Source: Thermophagus xiamenensis (GTDB lineage: Bacteria; Bacteroidota; Bacteroidia; Bacteroidales; Marinilabiliaceae). Taken from it: a stretch of 64,000 nucleotides of DNA. A program made the position numbers and the translations under genes. The notes under the pieces are model-generated. The model did no database searches and was not told the origin of the DNA. It saw only the letters and a list, made by a program, of their open reading frames with translations. Below, piece by piece: positions 55,063 through 64,000 of this stretch (its first letter is position 1; the number at the start of each line of letters is the position of its first letter). Location of the stretch: positions 62,001 to 126,000 of the forward strand of contig NZ_FONA01000006.1 in assembly GCF_900112795.1 (NCBI RefSeq), in the 5' to 3' direction.

Positions 55063-55518
55063 CTATTTCATTTTTCGTTTGTCAACCACCCTTTTTGCTT
55101 TTCCCTCGCTCCTTGCTATTGACTTGGGCTCAACCAATTTAATATTTATAGAAAGTCCTATTGCACTTTCTATCTGATTTTTAATCTTTTTGCCCACACT
55201 TTGTAATTCACCGATCTTATCATTATAAAACCGGTCTTCCACTTCCACGTGCAACTCCAAAGTATCCGGATTATCCACCCTGTCAACCACAAGCAAATAA
55301 TTAGGAGTGGTTTCGTCCATTTCCAATAAAACGCTTTCTATTTGCGACGGGAAAAGATTTACCCCTCGGATAATCAGCAAATCATCGCTGCGGCCGGCAC
55401 ATTTCTCCATGCGAACCAATGTTCTTCCACAGCGACAGGTATCATAATGAAGCCGTGTGAGGTCTCTGGTTCTATAACGTACAACAGGCAAAACGTCTAT
55501 AGTAAAACAGACAGTTGT
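55063..55518 (-). pseudogene. paaK: Phenylacetate-CoA ligase, C-terminal remnant
   Basis: The frame covers about 150 residues that match the last third of PaaK: LPVVRYRTRDLTRLHYDTCR, GRTLVRMEKCAGRSDDLLII, RGVNLFPSQIESVLLEMDET and the end domain LELHVEVEDRFYNDKIG. Full PaaK has about 430 residues. Upstream the frame runs only to a TAA at 55519-55521, and homology ends at about 55500 (TVCFTIDVLPVV). So some 280 residues, including the ATP-binding core, are lost, and no ligase activity is expected. In Bacteroidota a whole paaK often accompanies VOR-type genes, so this is a decayed part of the neighbouring set. Confidence 0.82.
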
Positions 55519-56077
55519 TTAATAACCATACATTTTATACTTTTTTCAAAATTTACGGAAATTTACAAATTATTAACAATTCTATCAATTTTTAAAACAA
55601 ATTTTTCAATAAACTTTTAGCCTTTTTCCGAACATCCGTTTTTAGAATAAAACTCACAATTGCACTCATATAAATTTCCTCTAAATATTTGGACGAGGGC
55701 AACTTAAAACCAGTTTTATATAGTGGTTAGTCAAATGTTATTTAGTGCAGGTTACTCCAGGAACAAATGACTAACCACCAGCAACTTTTTCTGTCTGTGC
55801 ACCACAGCCTCCGTTCTTTTCATACATATTCTAATTGTGGCAAGCCATTTTTATTCATTTTATATTTTCAACTTGCGTTTTTTGTTGGTAAACCTGAACT
55901 CTTTGCACTATTTTTGCTACGGAGAGAAAAAAATACGTCTTTCAGGCTAAACAGATTTAACTTTATACCCTTTACTCATTCCCTGATAAGGTCATTAGGA
56001 ATCAAAAGTGTTCTTAATGCAGGTAGATTTGTATTGCCTGACAATAGGAGTAATAACACGCCGTTATTTCATTTTAA
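55519..56077. other. Intergenic region between the paaK remnant and tamB
   Basis: This spacer of about 560 nt holds an 11-bp inverted repeat (GTGGTTAGTCA at 55723-55733 and TGACTAACCAC at 55768-55778) and a good tamB promoter candidate at 55885-55916. A plus-strand frame of 109 codons (55767-56096) has no family likeness and overlaps the tamB start, so I do not call it a gene. The missing part of paaK would have lain here. Confidence 0.55.
55885..55916 (+). promoter_or_regulatory. Candidate promoter for tamB
   Basis: TTG (55885-55887), 21 nt, then TATTTTTG (55909-55916) fits the Bacteroidota pattern of TTG, 19 to 21 nt, TAnnTTTG with a perfect -7 box. The 5' leader to the tamB ATG would be about 150 nt. 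Confidence 0.5.
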
Positions 56078-59000
56078 ATGCTGTTGGCAACATTGAACAA
56101 AAATTACAATAAAATATTACTGGTCATACTCGGGATAATTATAGGACTCCCATTAATAGGGGGTATCGTTTTTATGCTCCCGGGTGTACAGACGAGAATT
56201 GTTGCAAGTATTACCCAGCGTTTAAGTTATGATTGGAACACGGAAATATCTATCGAAAGAGTTCAGGCATTACCCTTTTCCGGAATACGGCTGGATAATT
56301 TTCTGATTCGGGACCAAAACAATGACACATTGCTTTTTTCGCCAGGTGTTCATGCCGAAATTGATTATTTTTCTTTTTTCAGAAAACACTTCTTTATCGG
56401 TAGGGTAACATTGAATCATCCTAAAATCAACATTTTTGAAAACAATAAAAAATTAAATTTCCTTTTTCTCATCGACTCAATTGGCACCAATAGGCCCGAC
56501 ACTTCCCTTTGGAACTACTCGGTCAGAGGAATACGTATTAATGACGGCCAAATATCTTTCTCCCATTCTATTTTAAAAACACCCAACCTTTATGCCGACA
56601 CCCTTTTTTTTAATAAGGTTAACATCGATTTGGAACGGACCTCAGGGGTTTCAGATTCCCTCAATTTCCGACTTAATAACCTCTCACTGCACGAGAAATC
56701 AGGTCTGGACATTCAAAGCGGGGGTGCCCAGGGCAAAATCCGGCCAGACGTAATTTCCATCAATGACCTGTTTATTAAAACACCATTATCCGAAATTGAT
56801 ATCACTCGATTTGAAATTCCTGTAAATCCTGAAAAAAACATTGCCGAAAGCAATAACCGTTTTTTGGCTGAAATCAATAAAATATATCTCTCACCGGCTG
56901 AATTAGGCCTCTATTTTCGGGATTTCCCTCAAATTGAAACGGCTATCGGGTTTTCGGGAAGAATTTTTGGTTCCGGACAAAATCTTAAAGGTCGGAACAT
57001 CTCTCTGTTTCTTGGTCGTGAAACAAAAATCGACCTATCTTTCGACATTAGCGACCTTTCCAACTACCAGGAAACATTTCTTTTCATGGACATACAGAAC
57101 CTTGAATCCTCACTGGTGGATATTTTCCGAATTGCCGGCCTTTCCGACAAGCTTAAAGGTCGAAAACTGCCGGCTCTTGGTACGATACAATACTCCGGAA
57201 ACCTCACCGGTTTTATCAATGATCTGGTAGCTTATGGAAATTTCAATACCGCATTAGGAGATATCAGCACAGATATTGGACTGAAATTTCAGAACGATGG
57301 TTCGATATCATTCAACGGTGCGCTTAAAACCAATGACTTTAAAATTGGTGAAATAATTGGAAACCATGATCAATTCGGAAATCTTTCCATGAATGTGGAT
57401 GTTAACGGTGCCTGGAAAAATAAAACCGACTACGCCGCCCATGTCAATGGGAAAATTCAAAAATTGGAATGGAACCGGTACTGGTATCAGAACATAGACA
57501 TTAACGGCATATTAACACACCAACGCTTTGACGGGGCCGTTGTAGTAACAGACCCAAACGGCAATCTGAACTTCAATGGTGAAATAGATCTTTCATCCAC
57601 CATCCCCAAGTTTCATTTCACCGCATGGCTCGATAACATAATGCCCGACCGTTTAAATATCCTTCCTAACATGAAGGACGGTATCATTACACTTACCTTA
57701 GACGCCAACTTTGAAGGCCATAACGTTGACGACCTTGCAGGGAAAGTGACCATTTCTGAAGGTTTGATTTATACACCACATACATCTCTTGAAATCGACT
57801 CTTTGACACTTAGCGCCTATAAAGAGGATAGCGTAAAACGACTATCTCTTCAATCCGATTTTATCGAAGGTGAATTAACCGGTGAATATCATTTTTCAAA
57901 TATCAGGCAATCTTTTTCCAAATTGATTTCCGAGTTTCTTCCTTCCCTCTTCACTGATATCCGCAAACAAACGGATTCAGTTAACAAATTCAAATTTAAT
58001 GTAACTTTCAACGGTTTCGACAAAGCCATCAAGCTCTTTTATCCTAATCTCTCGTTTGCTCGTACAGGACATATCAGTGGTGAGGTAGACTTTGGCAAAG
58101 ATATTTTCGATGTCCATGCTTCATTCGGTGCCCTTACATTTAAGAACATTATCGCCGATGACATTGAGTTCTATGCCATTTCTGGGAAAGACAAAGAGTT
58201 GCAGATAGTAACACGCGCCAAACAAATTAACTGGAATGACAAACTAAACCTTTACAACTTTTCCATTCACCAAATGGCCGAGGGAGATACCCTGAACATG
58301 AATATCTTTTGGAACAACTGGGATACGGTAACCAACAGTGGTGCCATTTATACCACCACCGCTTTTGGAAGAGAAAGAAACAGCGACCTTTATTTTACAA
58401 CTCATTTGAAGCCCTCTACCATCATTCTGAAAGATTCTCTGTGGAATTTCCAGGAAGCCAAAATGATTTATACCCCCAATTCCATCAGTGTTCATAACCT
58501 GGAAATTAAACACAATGATCAACGCCTGGCTCTAAACGGGTTTCTTCACCGAAAGGCAATAGATGGTCTTCGCCTCGAAATGAACAATATTGACATTTTC
58601 CAGCTCTTTCAATCAAAAAAAGAAGAGGGTGGCCATTATTTTGGCGGAACAATTAACGGTAACATAGATGTTAAGAACTATTTCCGGGATCCGCTCTGGA
58701 GAGCAAATTTTTCCATCGACAATTTCAGTTTCGACGGCGATACTACCGGCTTCTTTACCCTTACTTCTCAGTGGGACCAGGACTTGAAGGCGGTAATTGT
58801 AAATACTTCGCTCATTGATGGAAGATCAAAGCCTCTTGCTGGGGAAGGACGTATTTACCCCCAAAATAACAATATTGAAATGGATCTTCATGTGGATAGC
58901 CTTAACATTTCATTTCTGGAAACCTTTATTGGAAAGATTCTTCAAAACTTTTCGGGCACAGCCACCGGAAATCTTAGTTTAACCGGTCTGGTCACCAAAC

Positions 59001-60544
59001 CTATGTTAACCGGACAGGTCAAGGTCAATGAAGGACAATTCGATGTTGATCTTCTGCAAACATCCTATACCATAAGCGACTCGGTATGGTTTTATCCCAA
59101 TGAAATACGTTTCAGAAATATGGCCGTGCGTGATAAATTTGGAAATACAGGATATTTCAGGGGGTCTATTTATCATTCAACCTTTTCCAATCTGGTTTAC
59201 AATCTCCAACTCGACATTAATAATCAATTGGTTTTAGATACCAAGGCAAAAGATAACCCTTATTATTATGGAACCGTTTTTGCCAATGGTAAAATGTTAG
59301 TCACCGGCACCTCAGGAAATGTAGATATTTCAATTAGCGGCACCACCCTCAACAACACCCGCTTTTTCATTCCTATGGCCGATACCGAAGAAGCTGAGCA
59401 AAGCAATTTTATCCGCTTTATTTCTGCAAAAGACAATCTTTCACAACAAAATAAACGGGAGCAAAACGACACCAAATACGTAGCCGATTTATCCGGGTTT
59501 GAACTTAACATGGAAATTGAAGTAACCCCTGCAGCAAAAATTGAAATCATTTTCGACTCGGCAGCGGGTGACCTGCTTAGCACCACCGGCAACGGAAACA
59601 TACAAATCCTCATCGACAGACAAGGTAACCTTAACTTTTTTGGTGAATATGTGATCGAAGAGGGTGAATATCTCTTCTCGCTTCAGAACCTGGTCAATAA
59701 AAAATTCATCATCAATCAAGGGGGTACAGTAACCTGGCAAGGTGATCCTTACGAAGCTCGTATTGATCTAACAGCGGTATATAAACTTAAAGCTCCCTTA
59801 TCCGATCTGGTAGGACCGATGGCTGAAACCGGGTCCGATGAAAACCAGGATCTTTATCGACGTATTCCTATACATTGCAACCTTATGCTTTCAGGCCCGC
59901 TGCAAAGACCGGGAATAAAATTTGGTATTGAAGCTCCTACCTTAAGCGAAAGCCGAGAAAACTATATTCTCGACTTTATATCATCCGAAGATGAAATGAA
60001 CCGGCAAGTACTCTCACTCCTGGTGCTTAATCGCTTTTATACCCCTGATTATCTTAGGATGGAAAGCTCATATAGTTCCCAAACCAATAATGCAGCATTG
60101 GTTACAACCACCGAAATGTTGTCTAACCAACTTAGCAGATGGCTGTCTAATATTAGCAGGGATGTTGATGTGGGAGTTAGTTACCGACCAGAGGACAACC
60201 TTACAAGTGAAGAAATTGAAGTAGCACTCTCTACTCAGATGTTTAACAACCGGGTAACCATTAACGGAAATGTGGGATATGGGAAATATCAAACCAACAC
60301 CAGTAAAATGGTGGGTGACTTCGACATGGATGTAAAACTAAATCCGATGGGAACGATCCGTGCTAAAGCCTATACCCGTTCAAATGATGATATTATCTAT
60401 GAAACTTCTCCTACAACTCAAGGTATTGGGATATCTTTTAAAGAAGAGTTCGATAAGTTTACTGACCTGCTGCATAAATACTGGAAAGCCATAACCGGAC
60501 GAAAAGAAGACGAAGAAAAAAGCCGGGAGACAGAGAGCAAATGA
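56078..60544 (+). CDS. tamB: Translocation/assembly module TamB-like protein
   Basis: This very large protein has 1488 residues and one N-terminal membrane helix (ILLVILGIIIGLPLIGGIVF). It has a long periplasmic run of beta-helical, AsmA-like repeats and a C-terminal DUF490/TamB domain (approx. 1090-1450: GEYVIEEGEYLFSLQNLVNK, FIINQGGTVTWQGDPYEARI). Proteins of this kind bridge the periplasm and move lipids to, or help assemble, the outer membrane. The length is typical for Bacteroidota. I chose the ATG at 56078 because the anchor helix follows directly. It stands alone on the plus strand. Confidence 0.93.
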   Translation: MLLATLNKNYNKILLVILGIIIGLPLIGGIVFMLPGVQTRIVASITQRLSYDWNTEISIERVQALPFSGIRLDNFLIRDQNNDTLLFSPGVHAEIDYFSFFRKHFFIGRVTLNHPKINIFENNKKLNFLFLIDSIGTNRPDTSLWNYSVRGIRINDGQISFSHSILKTPNLYADTLFFNKVNIDLERTSGVSDSLNFRLNNLSLHEKSGLDIQSGGAQGKIRPDVISINDLFIKTPLSEIDITRFEIPVNPEKNIAESNNRFLAEINKIYLSPAELGLYFRDFPQIETAIGFSGRIFGSGQNLKGRNISLFLGRETKIDLSFDISDLSNYQETFLFMDIQNLESSLVDIFRIAGLSDKLKGRKLPALGTIQYSGNLTGFINDLVAYGNFNTALGDISTDIGLKFQNDGSISFNGALKTNDFKIGEIIGNHDQFGNLSMNVDVNGAWKNKTDYAAHVNGKIQKLEWNRYWYQNIDINGILTHQRFDGAVVVTDPNGNLNFNGEIDLSSTIPKFHFTAWLDNIMPDRLNILPNMKDGIITLTLDANFEGHNVDDLAGKVTISEGLIYTPHTSLEIDSLTLSAYKEDSVKRLSLQSDFIEGELTGEYHFSNIRQSFSKLISEFLPSLFTDIRKQTDSVNKFKFNVTFNGFDKAIKLFYPNLSFARTGHISGEVDFGKDIFDVHASFGALTFKNIIADDIEFYAISGKDKELQIVTRAKQINWNDKLNLYNFSIHQMAEGDTLNMNIFWNNWDTVTNSGAIYTTTAFGRERNSDLYFTTHLKPSTIILKDSLWNFQEAKMIYTPNSISVHNLEIKHNDQRLALNGFLHRKAIDGLRLEMNNIDIFQLFQSKKEEGGHYFGGTINGNIDVKNYFRDPLWRANFSIDNFSFDGDTTGFFTLTSQWDQDLKAVIVNTSLIDGRSKPLAGEGRIYPQNNNIEMDLHVDSLNISFLETFIGKILQNFSGTATGNLSLTGLVTKPMLTGQVKVNEGQFDVDLLQTSYTISDSVWFYPNEIRFRNMAVRDKFGNTGYFRGSIYHSTFSNLVYNLQLDINNQLVLDTKAKDNPYYYGTVFANGKMLVTGTSGNVDISISGTTLNNTRFFIPMADTEEAEQSNFIRFISAKDNLSQQNKREQNDTKYVADLSGFELNMEIEVTPAAKIEIIFDSAAGDLLSTTGNGNIQILIDRQGNLNFFGEYVIEEGEYLFSLQNLVNKKFIINQGGTVTWQGDPYEARIDLTAVYKLKAPLSDLVGPMAETGSDENQDLYRRIPIHCNLMLSGPLQRPGIKFGIEAPTLSESRENYILDFISSEDEMNRQVLSLLVLNRFYTPDYLRMESSYSSQTNNAALVTTTEMLSNQLSRWLSNISRDVDVGVSYRPEDNLTSEEIEVALSTQMFNNRVTINGNVGYGKYQTNTSKMVGDFDMDVKLNPMGTIRAKAYTRSNDDIIYETSPTTQGIGISFKEEFDKFTDLLHKYWKAITGRKEDEEKSRETESK

Positions 60545-60599
60545 TATATAATGTTGTTAGAAAAAAATATTGTGTTTCGGGATTAAGGTTTGGTTTTGA

Positions 60600-60690
60600 T
60601 TTTCAATTTTCCGGTTTCCAATTTTCAGTCTCTGTCTTCCGGCTTCCGGTCTCTGACCCCTGTATTCCGGCATCCGGCTTCAATCATCTG
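60600..60690. repeat. Degenerate TTCCGG simple-repeat patch
   Basis: Between the tamB and pgl stops the sequence repeats variants of TTTCCGG and TTCCGGCTTCCGG (for example 60609-60620, 60639-60652, 60666-60680), mixed with TTTTCA and GTCTCTG. It has the same decayed simple-repeat look as 36392-36514. It reaches the last codons of pgl. No function is evident. Confidence 0.45.
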
Positions 60691-61390
60691 ACCTTTGAGC
60701 AGCCTGCTGGTCAAGGAGCCACAGACTCTTCCGGGGATCCACTCTCGCTGCGGGATAGTCTAAATAATTTCCTTTTTGATGAAGGATCTCATCAACTTTA
60801 GGTGCTTTGTTTTTTCCCGTCACTAAAAAAATTATTTGGCGTGAATTATTGATCACTTTACCGGTAAGGGTAATCCTTTTCTGCCCGGTTTTGGGATGAG
60901 TTCCAATCTCACACCAGTTTGGGGAATCCCAAAGCGATATCTCATGAGGAAAGATGGAAGCGGTATGTCCGTCATCCCCCATCCCGAGCACCATTACGTC
61001 AAACTGAGGAAAACCATTCTTTTGCGGTAATGTTTCCTCCAGTACACGACGATAATCCTTAAGTGCTTCCTCCGGTGTCAATTCACCTTTTATCCTGAAT
61101 ATTTGCTCCTCTGAAACCGGAACATGATTAAAAAGATGTTCCCGGGTCATCCGATAGTTACTTTCGGCATGATCCGGCGGTACGCACCTTTCATCGCCCC
61201 AAAAAAATCTTAAGCGATCCCAACGAATAGAATCTTTATATTCCTGAGACAATACGTCAAAAATATTTTCAGGAGTACTCCCACCCGATAATGCGATATA
61301 AACCACTTCTTGTTTCCCGGTCAGTTCGGCTAAAAAATCGCCAAAATAACGTGAAAGCTGATCTTTGGTATAAAAAATTTTAGTTTCCAT
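60680..61390 (-). CDS. pgl: 6-phosphogluconolactonase
   Basis: This 236-residue protein is of the DevB/SOL family: VVYIALSGGSTPENIFDVLS, RLRFFWGDERCVPPDHAESN, YRMTREHLFNHV, MVLGMGDDGHTASIFPHE and KRITLTGKVINNSRQIIFLV. It hydrolyses 6-phosphogluconolactone, the second step of the oxidative pentose phosphate pathway. I set the start at the ATG at 61390 (METKIFYTKDQL), since the longer frame would overlap zwf. It follows zwf by 80 nt in the same operon. The last residues (AAQRSDD) run into the degenerate repeat patch. Confidence 0.92.
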   Translation of the reverse strand: METKIFYTKDQLSRYFGDFLAELTGKQEVVYIALSGGSTPENIFDVLSQEYKDSIRWDRLRFFWGDERCVPPDHAESNYRMTREHLFNHVPVSEEQIFRIKGELTPEEALKDYRRVLEETLPQKNGFPQFDVMVLGMGDDGHTASIFPHEISLWDSPNWCEIGTHPKTGQKRITLTGKVINNSRQIIFLVTGKNKAPKVDEILHQKGNYLDYPAARVDPRKSLWLLDQQAAQRSDD

Positions 61391-61470
61391 AATTTTGGTT
61401 TTGGTACTTTCTGATAATCCTCCCAACATGCCCACAACTGTTGCAAGACACACTGATGTTTTCTTTTTCC

Positions 61471-62985
61471 TTAAAGTTCGCAATAATTACCGTCCGACAA
61501 ATTTTTGCAAGGATATCGCCAGGTCATATCACCTTCAATCAACTCATCCGCTTCTTCCGGACCCCACGTTCCTGCCGGATAACCGTGTACTTTAATACAA
61601 GGTTCCTCTTTCCACGCCTGCAGAATGGGATCGATAAAATTCCATGCTGCCTCTACAGCATCACCGCGCGAATAAAGCGTAGGATCGCCCAGCATACAGT
61701 CGAGCAACAAACGTTCGTAGGCCGAAGGCAAATAAGTATCGGAAAGATCTGAATAATGAAAATCCATATTTACATCCTGAACCCGGAAGCCTGCGCCCGG
61801 AACTTTCATACCAAATTTCAACAAAAGGCCTTCATCCGGCTGGATGCGGATAACCAACTGGTTCTGTTGCCGTATAATGGCCGGGTCATCGGCAAACAAG
61901 TGGTGAGGTGTCGGTTGAAAATGGATCACTATTTCGGTTACCCGGGTAGGCAACATTTTTCCCGTGCGGATATAGAATGGGACGCCCGCCCATCGCCAGT
62001 TATCGATGTAAAATTTCATAGCCACAAAGGTTTCCACCCGCGATTTGGGGTCAACACCTTTCTCCTGGCGGTAGCCTTTAACGTGCTGCCCCTTCACCTC
62101 CGATTCTATATATTGGCCACGAATAACATAACGAGGCACCTCTTCTTTTGGAATAGGCCGCAGCGACTGTAAAACCTTAACAATTTCATTTCTGATACTT
62201 TCGGCATTAATCAGTGCCGGGGGTTCCATTGCCACAAGGCTGGTAAGCAATAACAGATGATTTTGCACCATATCACGCAAGGCGCCCGACTCCTCGTAAT
62301 ATCCACCACGATTGCCTACTCCAATATCTTCGGTAGAGGTCACTTCTACATGATGGATATAATTCCGGTTCCACAAAGGCTCATATATGCCGTTGGAAAA
62401 ACGTGTTACCAAAAGATTTTGAACCGTTTCTTTTCCCAGGTAATGGTCGATCCGATATATTTGTTCCTCTTTGAAATAGTTCAAAAGTTCTCGGTTTAGT
62501 TGCCTGGCACTGGCCAAATCATGTCCAAAAGGTTTCTCAACGATGAGACGCCTAAACCCTTTATCATCACGACTCAGGCCCTGCTCCGACAAAAAACGCG
62601 GTATCAGAGGGTACATGCTCGGCGGTGTCGCCAAATAAAAGATAAAGTTTCCTCCGCTACCAATTTCCTTATCCAATGCCAGGAGGTAATCCTTAAAGCC
62701 CTTATATTCTGCGCCCTCCTTGGTATTGAAAGAATAGTAGTAGAGTCTCTTTAAAAACCCGTTGGGCACGTCGCCTTTTTTCGATGAGAACTCCTGAATA
62801 CCGGTGCTCATTTTTTCACGAAACTGCTCGTTGGTAAGAGGTGTACGCCCCAAACCCAACACCGCAAATTTTTCCGGTAATAAATCTTGTTTATGCAAAT
62901 CAGCCAGGGCGGGAACCAACTTGCGATGCGTTAAATCACCCGACGCTCCGAAAATCACCAATATATGGTTGTCCGGTTTTTTCAT
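61471..62985 (-). CDS. zwf: Glucose-6-phosphate 1-dehydrogenase
   Basis: This 504-residue protein shows all family marks: the NADP-binding GASGDLTHRKLVPALADL, the substrate motif RIDHYLGKETVQNLL, PFYIRTGKMLP, and the end segment GPEEADELIEGD. It oxidises glucose 6-phosphate and supplies NADPH. It is cotranscribed with pgl. The usual third partner, gnd, is not next to it on the visible side; the gene upstream is hydE. Confidence 0.96.
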   Translation of the reverse strand: MKKPDNHILVIFGASGDLTHRKLVPALADLHKQDLLPEKFAVLGLGRTPLTNEQFREKMSTGIQEFSSKKGDVPNGFLKRLYYYSFNTKEGAEYKGFKDYLLALDKEIGSGGNFIFYLATPPSMYPLIPRFLSEQGLSRDDKGFRRLIVEKPFGHDLASARQLNRELLNYFKEEQIYRIDHYLGKETVQNLLVTRFSNGIYEPLWNRNYIHHVEVTSTEDIGVGNRGGYYEESGALRDMVQNHLLLLTSLVAMEPPALINAESIRNEIVKVLQSLRPIPKEEVPRYVIRGQYIESEVKGQHVKGYRQEKGVDPKSRVETFVAMKFYIDNWRWAGVPFYIRTGKMLPTRVTEIVIHFQPTPHHLFADDPAIIRQQNQLVIRIQPDEGLLLKFGMKVPGAGFRVQDVNMDFHYSDLSDTYLPSAYERLLLDCMLGDPTLYSRGDAVEAAWNFIDPILQAWKEEPCIKVHGYPAGTWGPEEADELIEGDMTWRYPCKNLSDGNYCEL

Positions 62986-63064
62986 GATAACATTCTTTAT
63001 ATTTTATTCTTAATTTTTTCTAACGTTTTTTCCAATACGGGAAGAGAAGGAAAGCCTTTCACCA

Positions 63065-64000
63065 CTAACGTTGTCGGCTAAAAAAATGAGGTGAATCGCC
63101 CCATTGATCAAATCCCGGTTTATGACCAATCATTTCAAGACGTACAGACAAGCAATTGGAACAATCGTCTGCCCCCTCGTCGATACAGGGTTTATTTTGA
63201 TACAACAAATAATCCTTTCTGTGGTTCGACGGGGTAATGTTGGGCATAATGACATTGGCACCGGCCTGAATGGCTTTTTCCCTTCCTACGGGGTCAATGG
63301 CCTGCATGGCGGTGGTCGCCGCAATGTTAATATCCGGCATCATTAACCTCAACAAAGCTACCATATTGAGCGAGGTCAGAAACCGTTCCTCCGGACTCCA
63401 TAACTCTCCCCTTCTTTGGTAAAGCGGGGTCTCTTCGTGCTCAATATAGGGTCCCATCCCCACCATATCAATATCAAAGTCCTTCATAAAAAGCAAATCC
63501 TTTGCCAAATGGTTCAGGGTTTGCCCGGGTAAACCAATCATCACGCCTGTACCGGTCTGGTAGCCAACCTTCTGAATCGTTTTAAGACAATCCAATCTCT
63601 TGTGAAACCGATGTTTGTCATTATCGGGATGCAGCTGTCGATAAAGCGATTCATCCGATGTCTCAATGCGCAACAAATAACGATGTGCACCACTTTTAAA
63701 CCAGCGACGATAGGTTTCTTCCGTTTGTTCTCCCAATGAAAGAGTGATACCCACCTTACCATCGGTTTCCTTCTTTATGGTTTGCAAAAGAGTATCAATA
63801 CGTTCCACAAAGTGCGGGTCATCACGCTCTCCCGATTGCAACACCATCGACCCGTACCGGTTCCGGCAGGCAAACCTTGCCGCTTCAACAATGGCATCAT
63901 CGGACAGGTCATATCGCTCAACGTTCCCATTACTCTTTCGAATACCACAGTAATAGCAATCTTTGGTACATATATTCGAAAACTCAACCAATCCACGATA
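63065..64000 (-). CDS. hydE: [FeFe]-hydrogenase maturase HydE (radical SAM), N-terminus cut by window edge
   Basis: About 311 residues are visible; the first 30 to 40 lie beyond the window. The frame reads YRGLVEFSNICTKDCYYCGI at the edge, with the radical-SAM CxxxCxxC motif. Further marks are LQSGERDDPHFVERIDTLLQ, LSLGEQTEETYRRWFKSGAH, TGTGVMIGLPGQTLNHLAKD and GMGPYIEHEETPL. A second Cys set, CIDEGADDCSNC (C-x7-C-x2-C), matches the extra cluster of Thermotoga HydE. The protein helps to build the H-cluster and points to hydrogen metabolism. The hydrogenase itself is not in the window. Confidence 0.92.
   Translation of the reverse strand, partial: YRGLVEFSNICTKDCYYCGIRKSNGNVERYDLSDDAIVEAARFACRNRYGSMVLQSGERDDPHFVERIDTLLQTIKKETDGKVGITLSLGEQTEETYRRWFKSGAHRYLLRIETSDESLYRQLHPDNDKHRFHKRLDCLKTIQKVGYQTGTGVMIGLPGQTLNHLAKDLLFMKDFDIDMVGMGPYIEHEETPLYQRRGELWSPEERFLTSLNMVALLRLMMPDINIAATTAMQAIDPVGREKAIQAGANVIMPNITPSNHRKDYLLYQNKPCIDEGADDCSNCLSVRLEMIGHKPGFDQWGDSPHFFSRQR

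Noticed and set aside
55767-56096. Plus-strand frame of 109 codons before tamB
   Set aside because: It has no family likeness, overlaps the tamB start, covers the best tamB promoter and has an unusual composition for this genome.
1-64000. CRISPR arrays, rRNA, tRNA and intact insertion sequences
   Set aside because: No evenly spaced repeat-spacer series, no rRNA-like block, no cloverleaf with CCA-type end and no transposase-like frame was found by eye.

Overview
The window looks like chromosomal DNA of an anaerobic, polysaccharide-degrading member of the Bacteroidota (Bacteroidia, perhaps a Marinilabiliales/Prolixibacteraceae-type organism; the rank is inferred). The reasons are three SusC/SusD-like pairs, a hybrid two-component regulator, an ECF sigma/FecR/STN-SusC signalling set, candidate TAnnTTTG -7 promoter boxes, a VOR-type 2-oxoacid:ferredoxin oxidoreductase, and HydE for [FeFe]-hydrogenase maturation. 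No rRNA, tRNA, CRISPR array or transposase gene was found.

Region 1 (1-24.7 kb) is a glucuronoxylan utilisation locus. On the minus strand, in transcription order, lie an unknown secreted protein and the HTCS regulator (18.6-13.8 kb), a GH43 lipoprotein, then SusC-SusD-SusC-SusD, an XusE-like lipoprotein and the start of a GH10 xylanase cut by the window edge. This is the xusABCDE-xyn10 order known from Prevotella and Bacteroides. On the plus strand are a DUF1593 protein, a GH115 alpha-glucuronidase and a second GH43. Two promoters in this locus share a 21-bp-period direct repeat at the same distance from a TAnnTTTG box, a good candidate for the HTCS operator.

Region 2 (25-37.8 kb, minus strand) is a mannoside-type locus: ECF sigma factor, FecR anti-sigma factor with an in-frame amber codon, STN-type SusC, SusD, GH130 lipoprotein, MFS permease, a split LysO-like exporter and a cytoplasmic GH130 phosphorylase. 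Two short terminal-inverted-repeat elements and a four-unit 20-bp tandem repeat sit in its spacers.

Region 3 (37.8-43.7 kb, minus) holds an FGE-like lipoprotein, an alpha/beta-hydrolase esterase, an HprK-like P-loop kinase, a PqqD-like protein and tsaD. Region 4 (43.8-55.5 kb) holds the potassium uptake pair ktrAB, a small membrane protein with a GNAT acetyltransferase, an APC permease fused to a histidine-less EIIA-like domain and an RCK_C domain, a coiled-coil protein, the VOR operon, an aminotransferase and a 5'-truncated phenylacetate-CoA ligase. Region 5 (56-64 kb) holds tamB, pgl, zwf and a partial hydE.

The most unusual signal is a leader element of about 105 nt found just upstream of xyn10, susC2, susD2 (half copy) and fecR. 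Full copies start with a micro-ORF reading Met-Lys-Arg-X-stop about 105 nt before the next start codon. Upstream of fecR two units are stacked in tandem. All functions rest on reading family motifs by eye; no database search was run.
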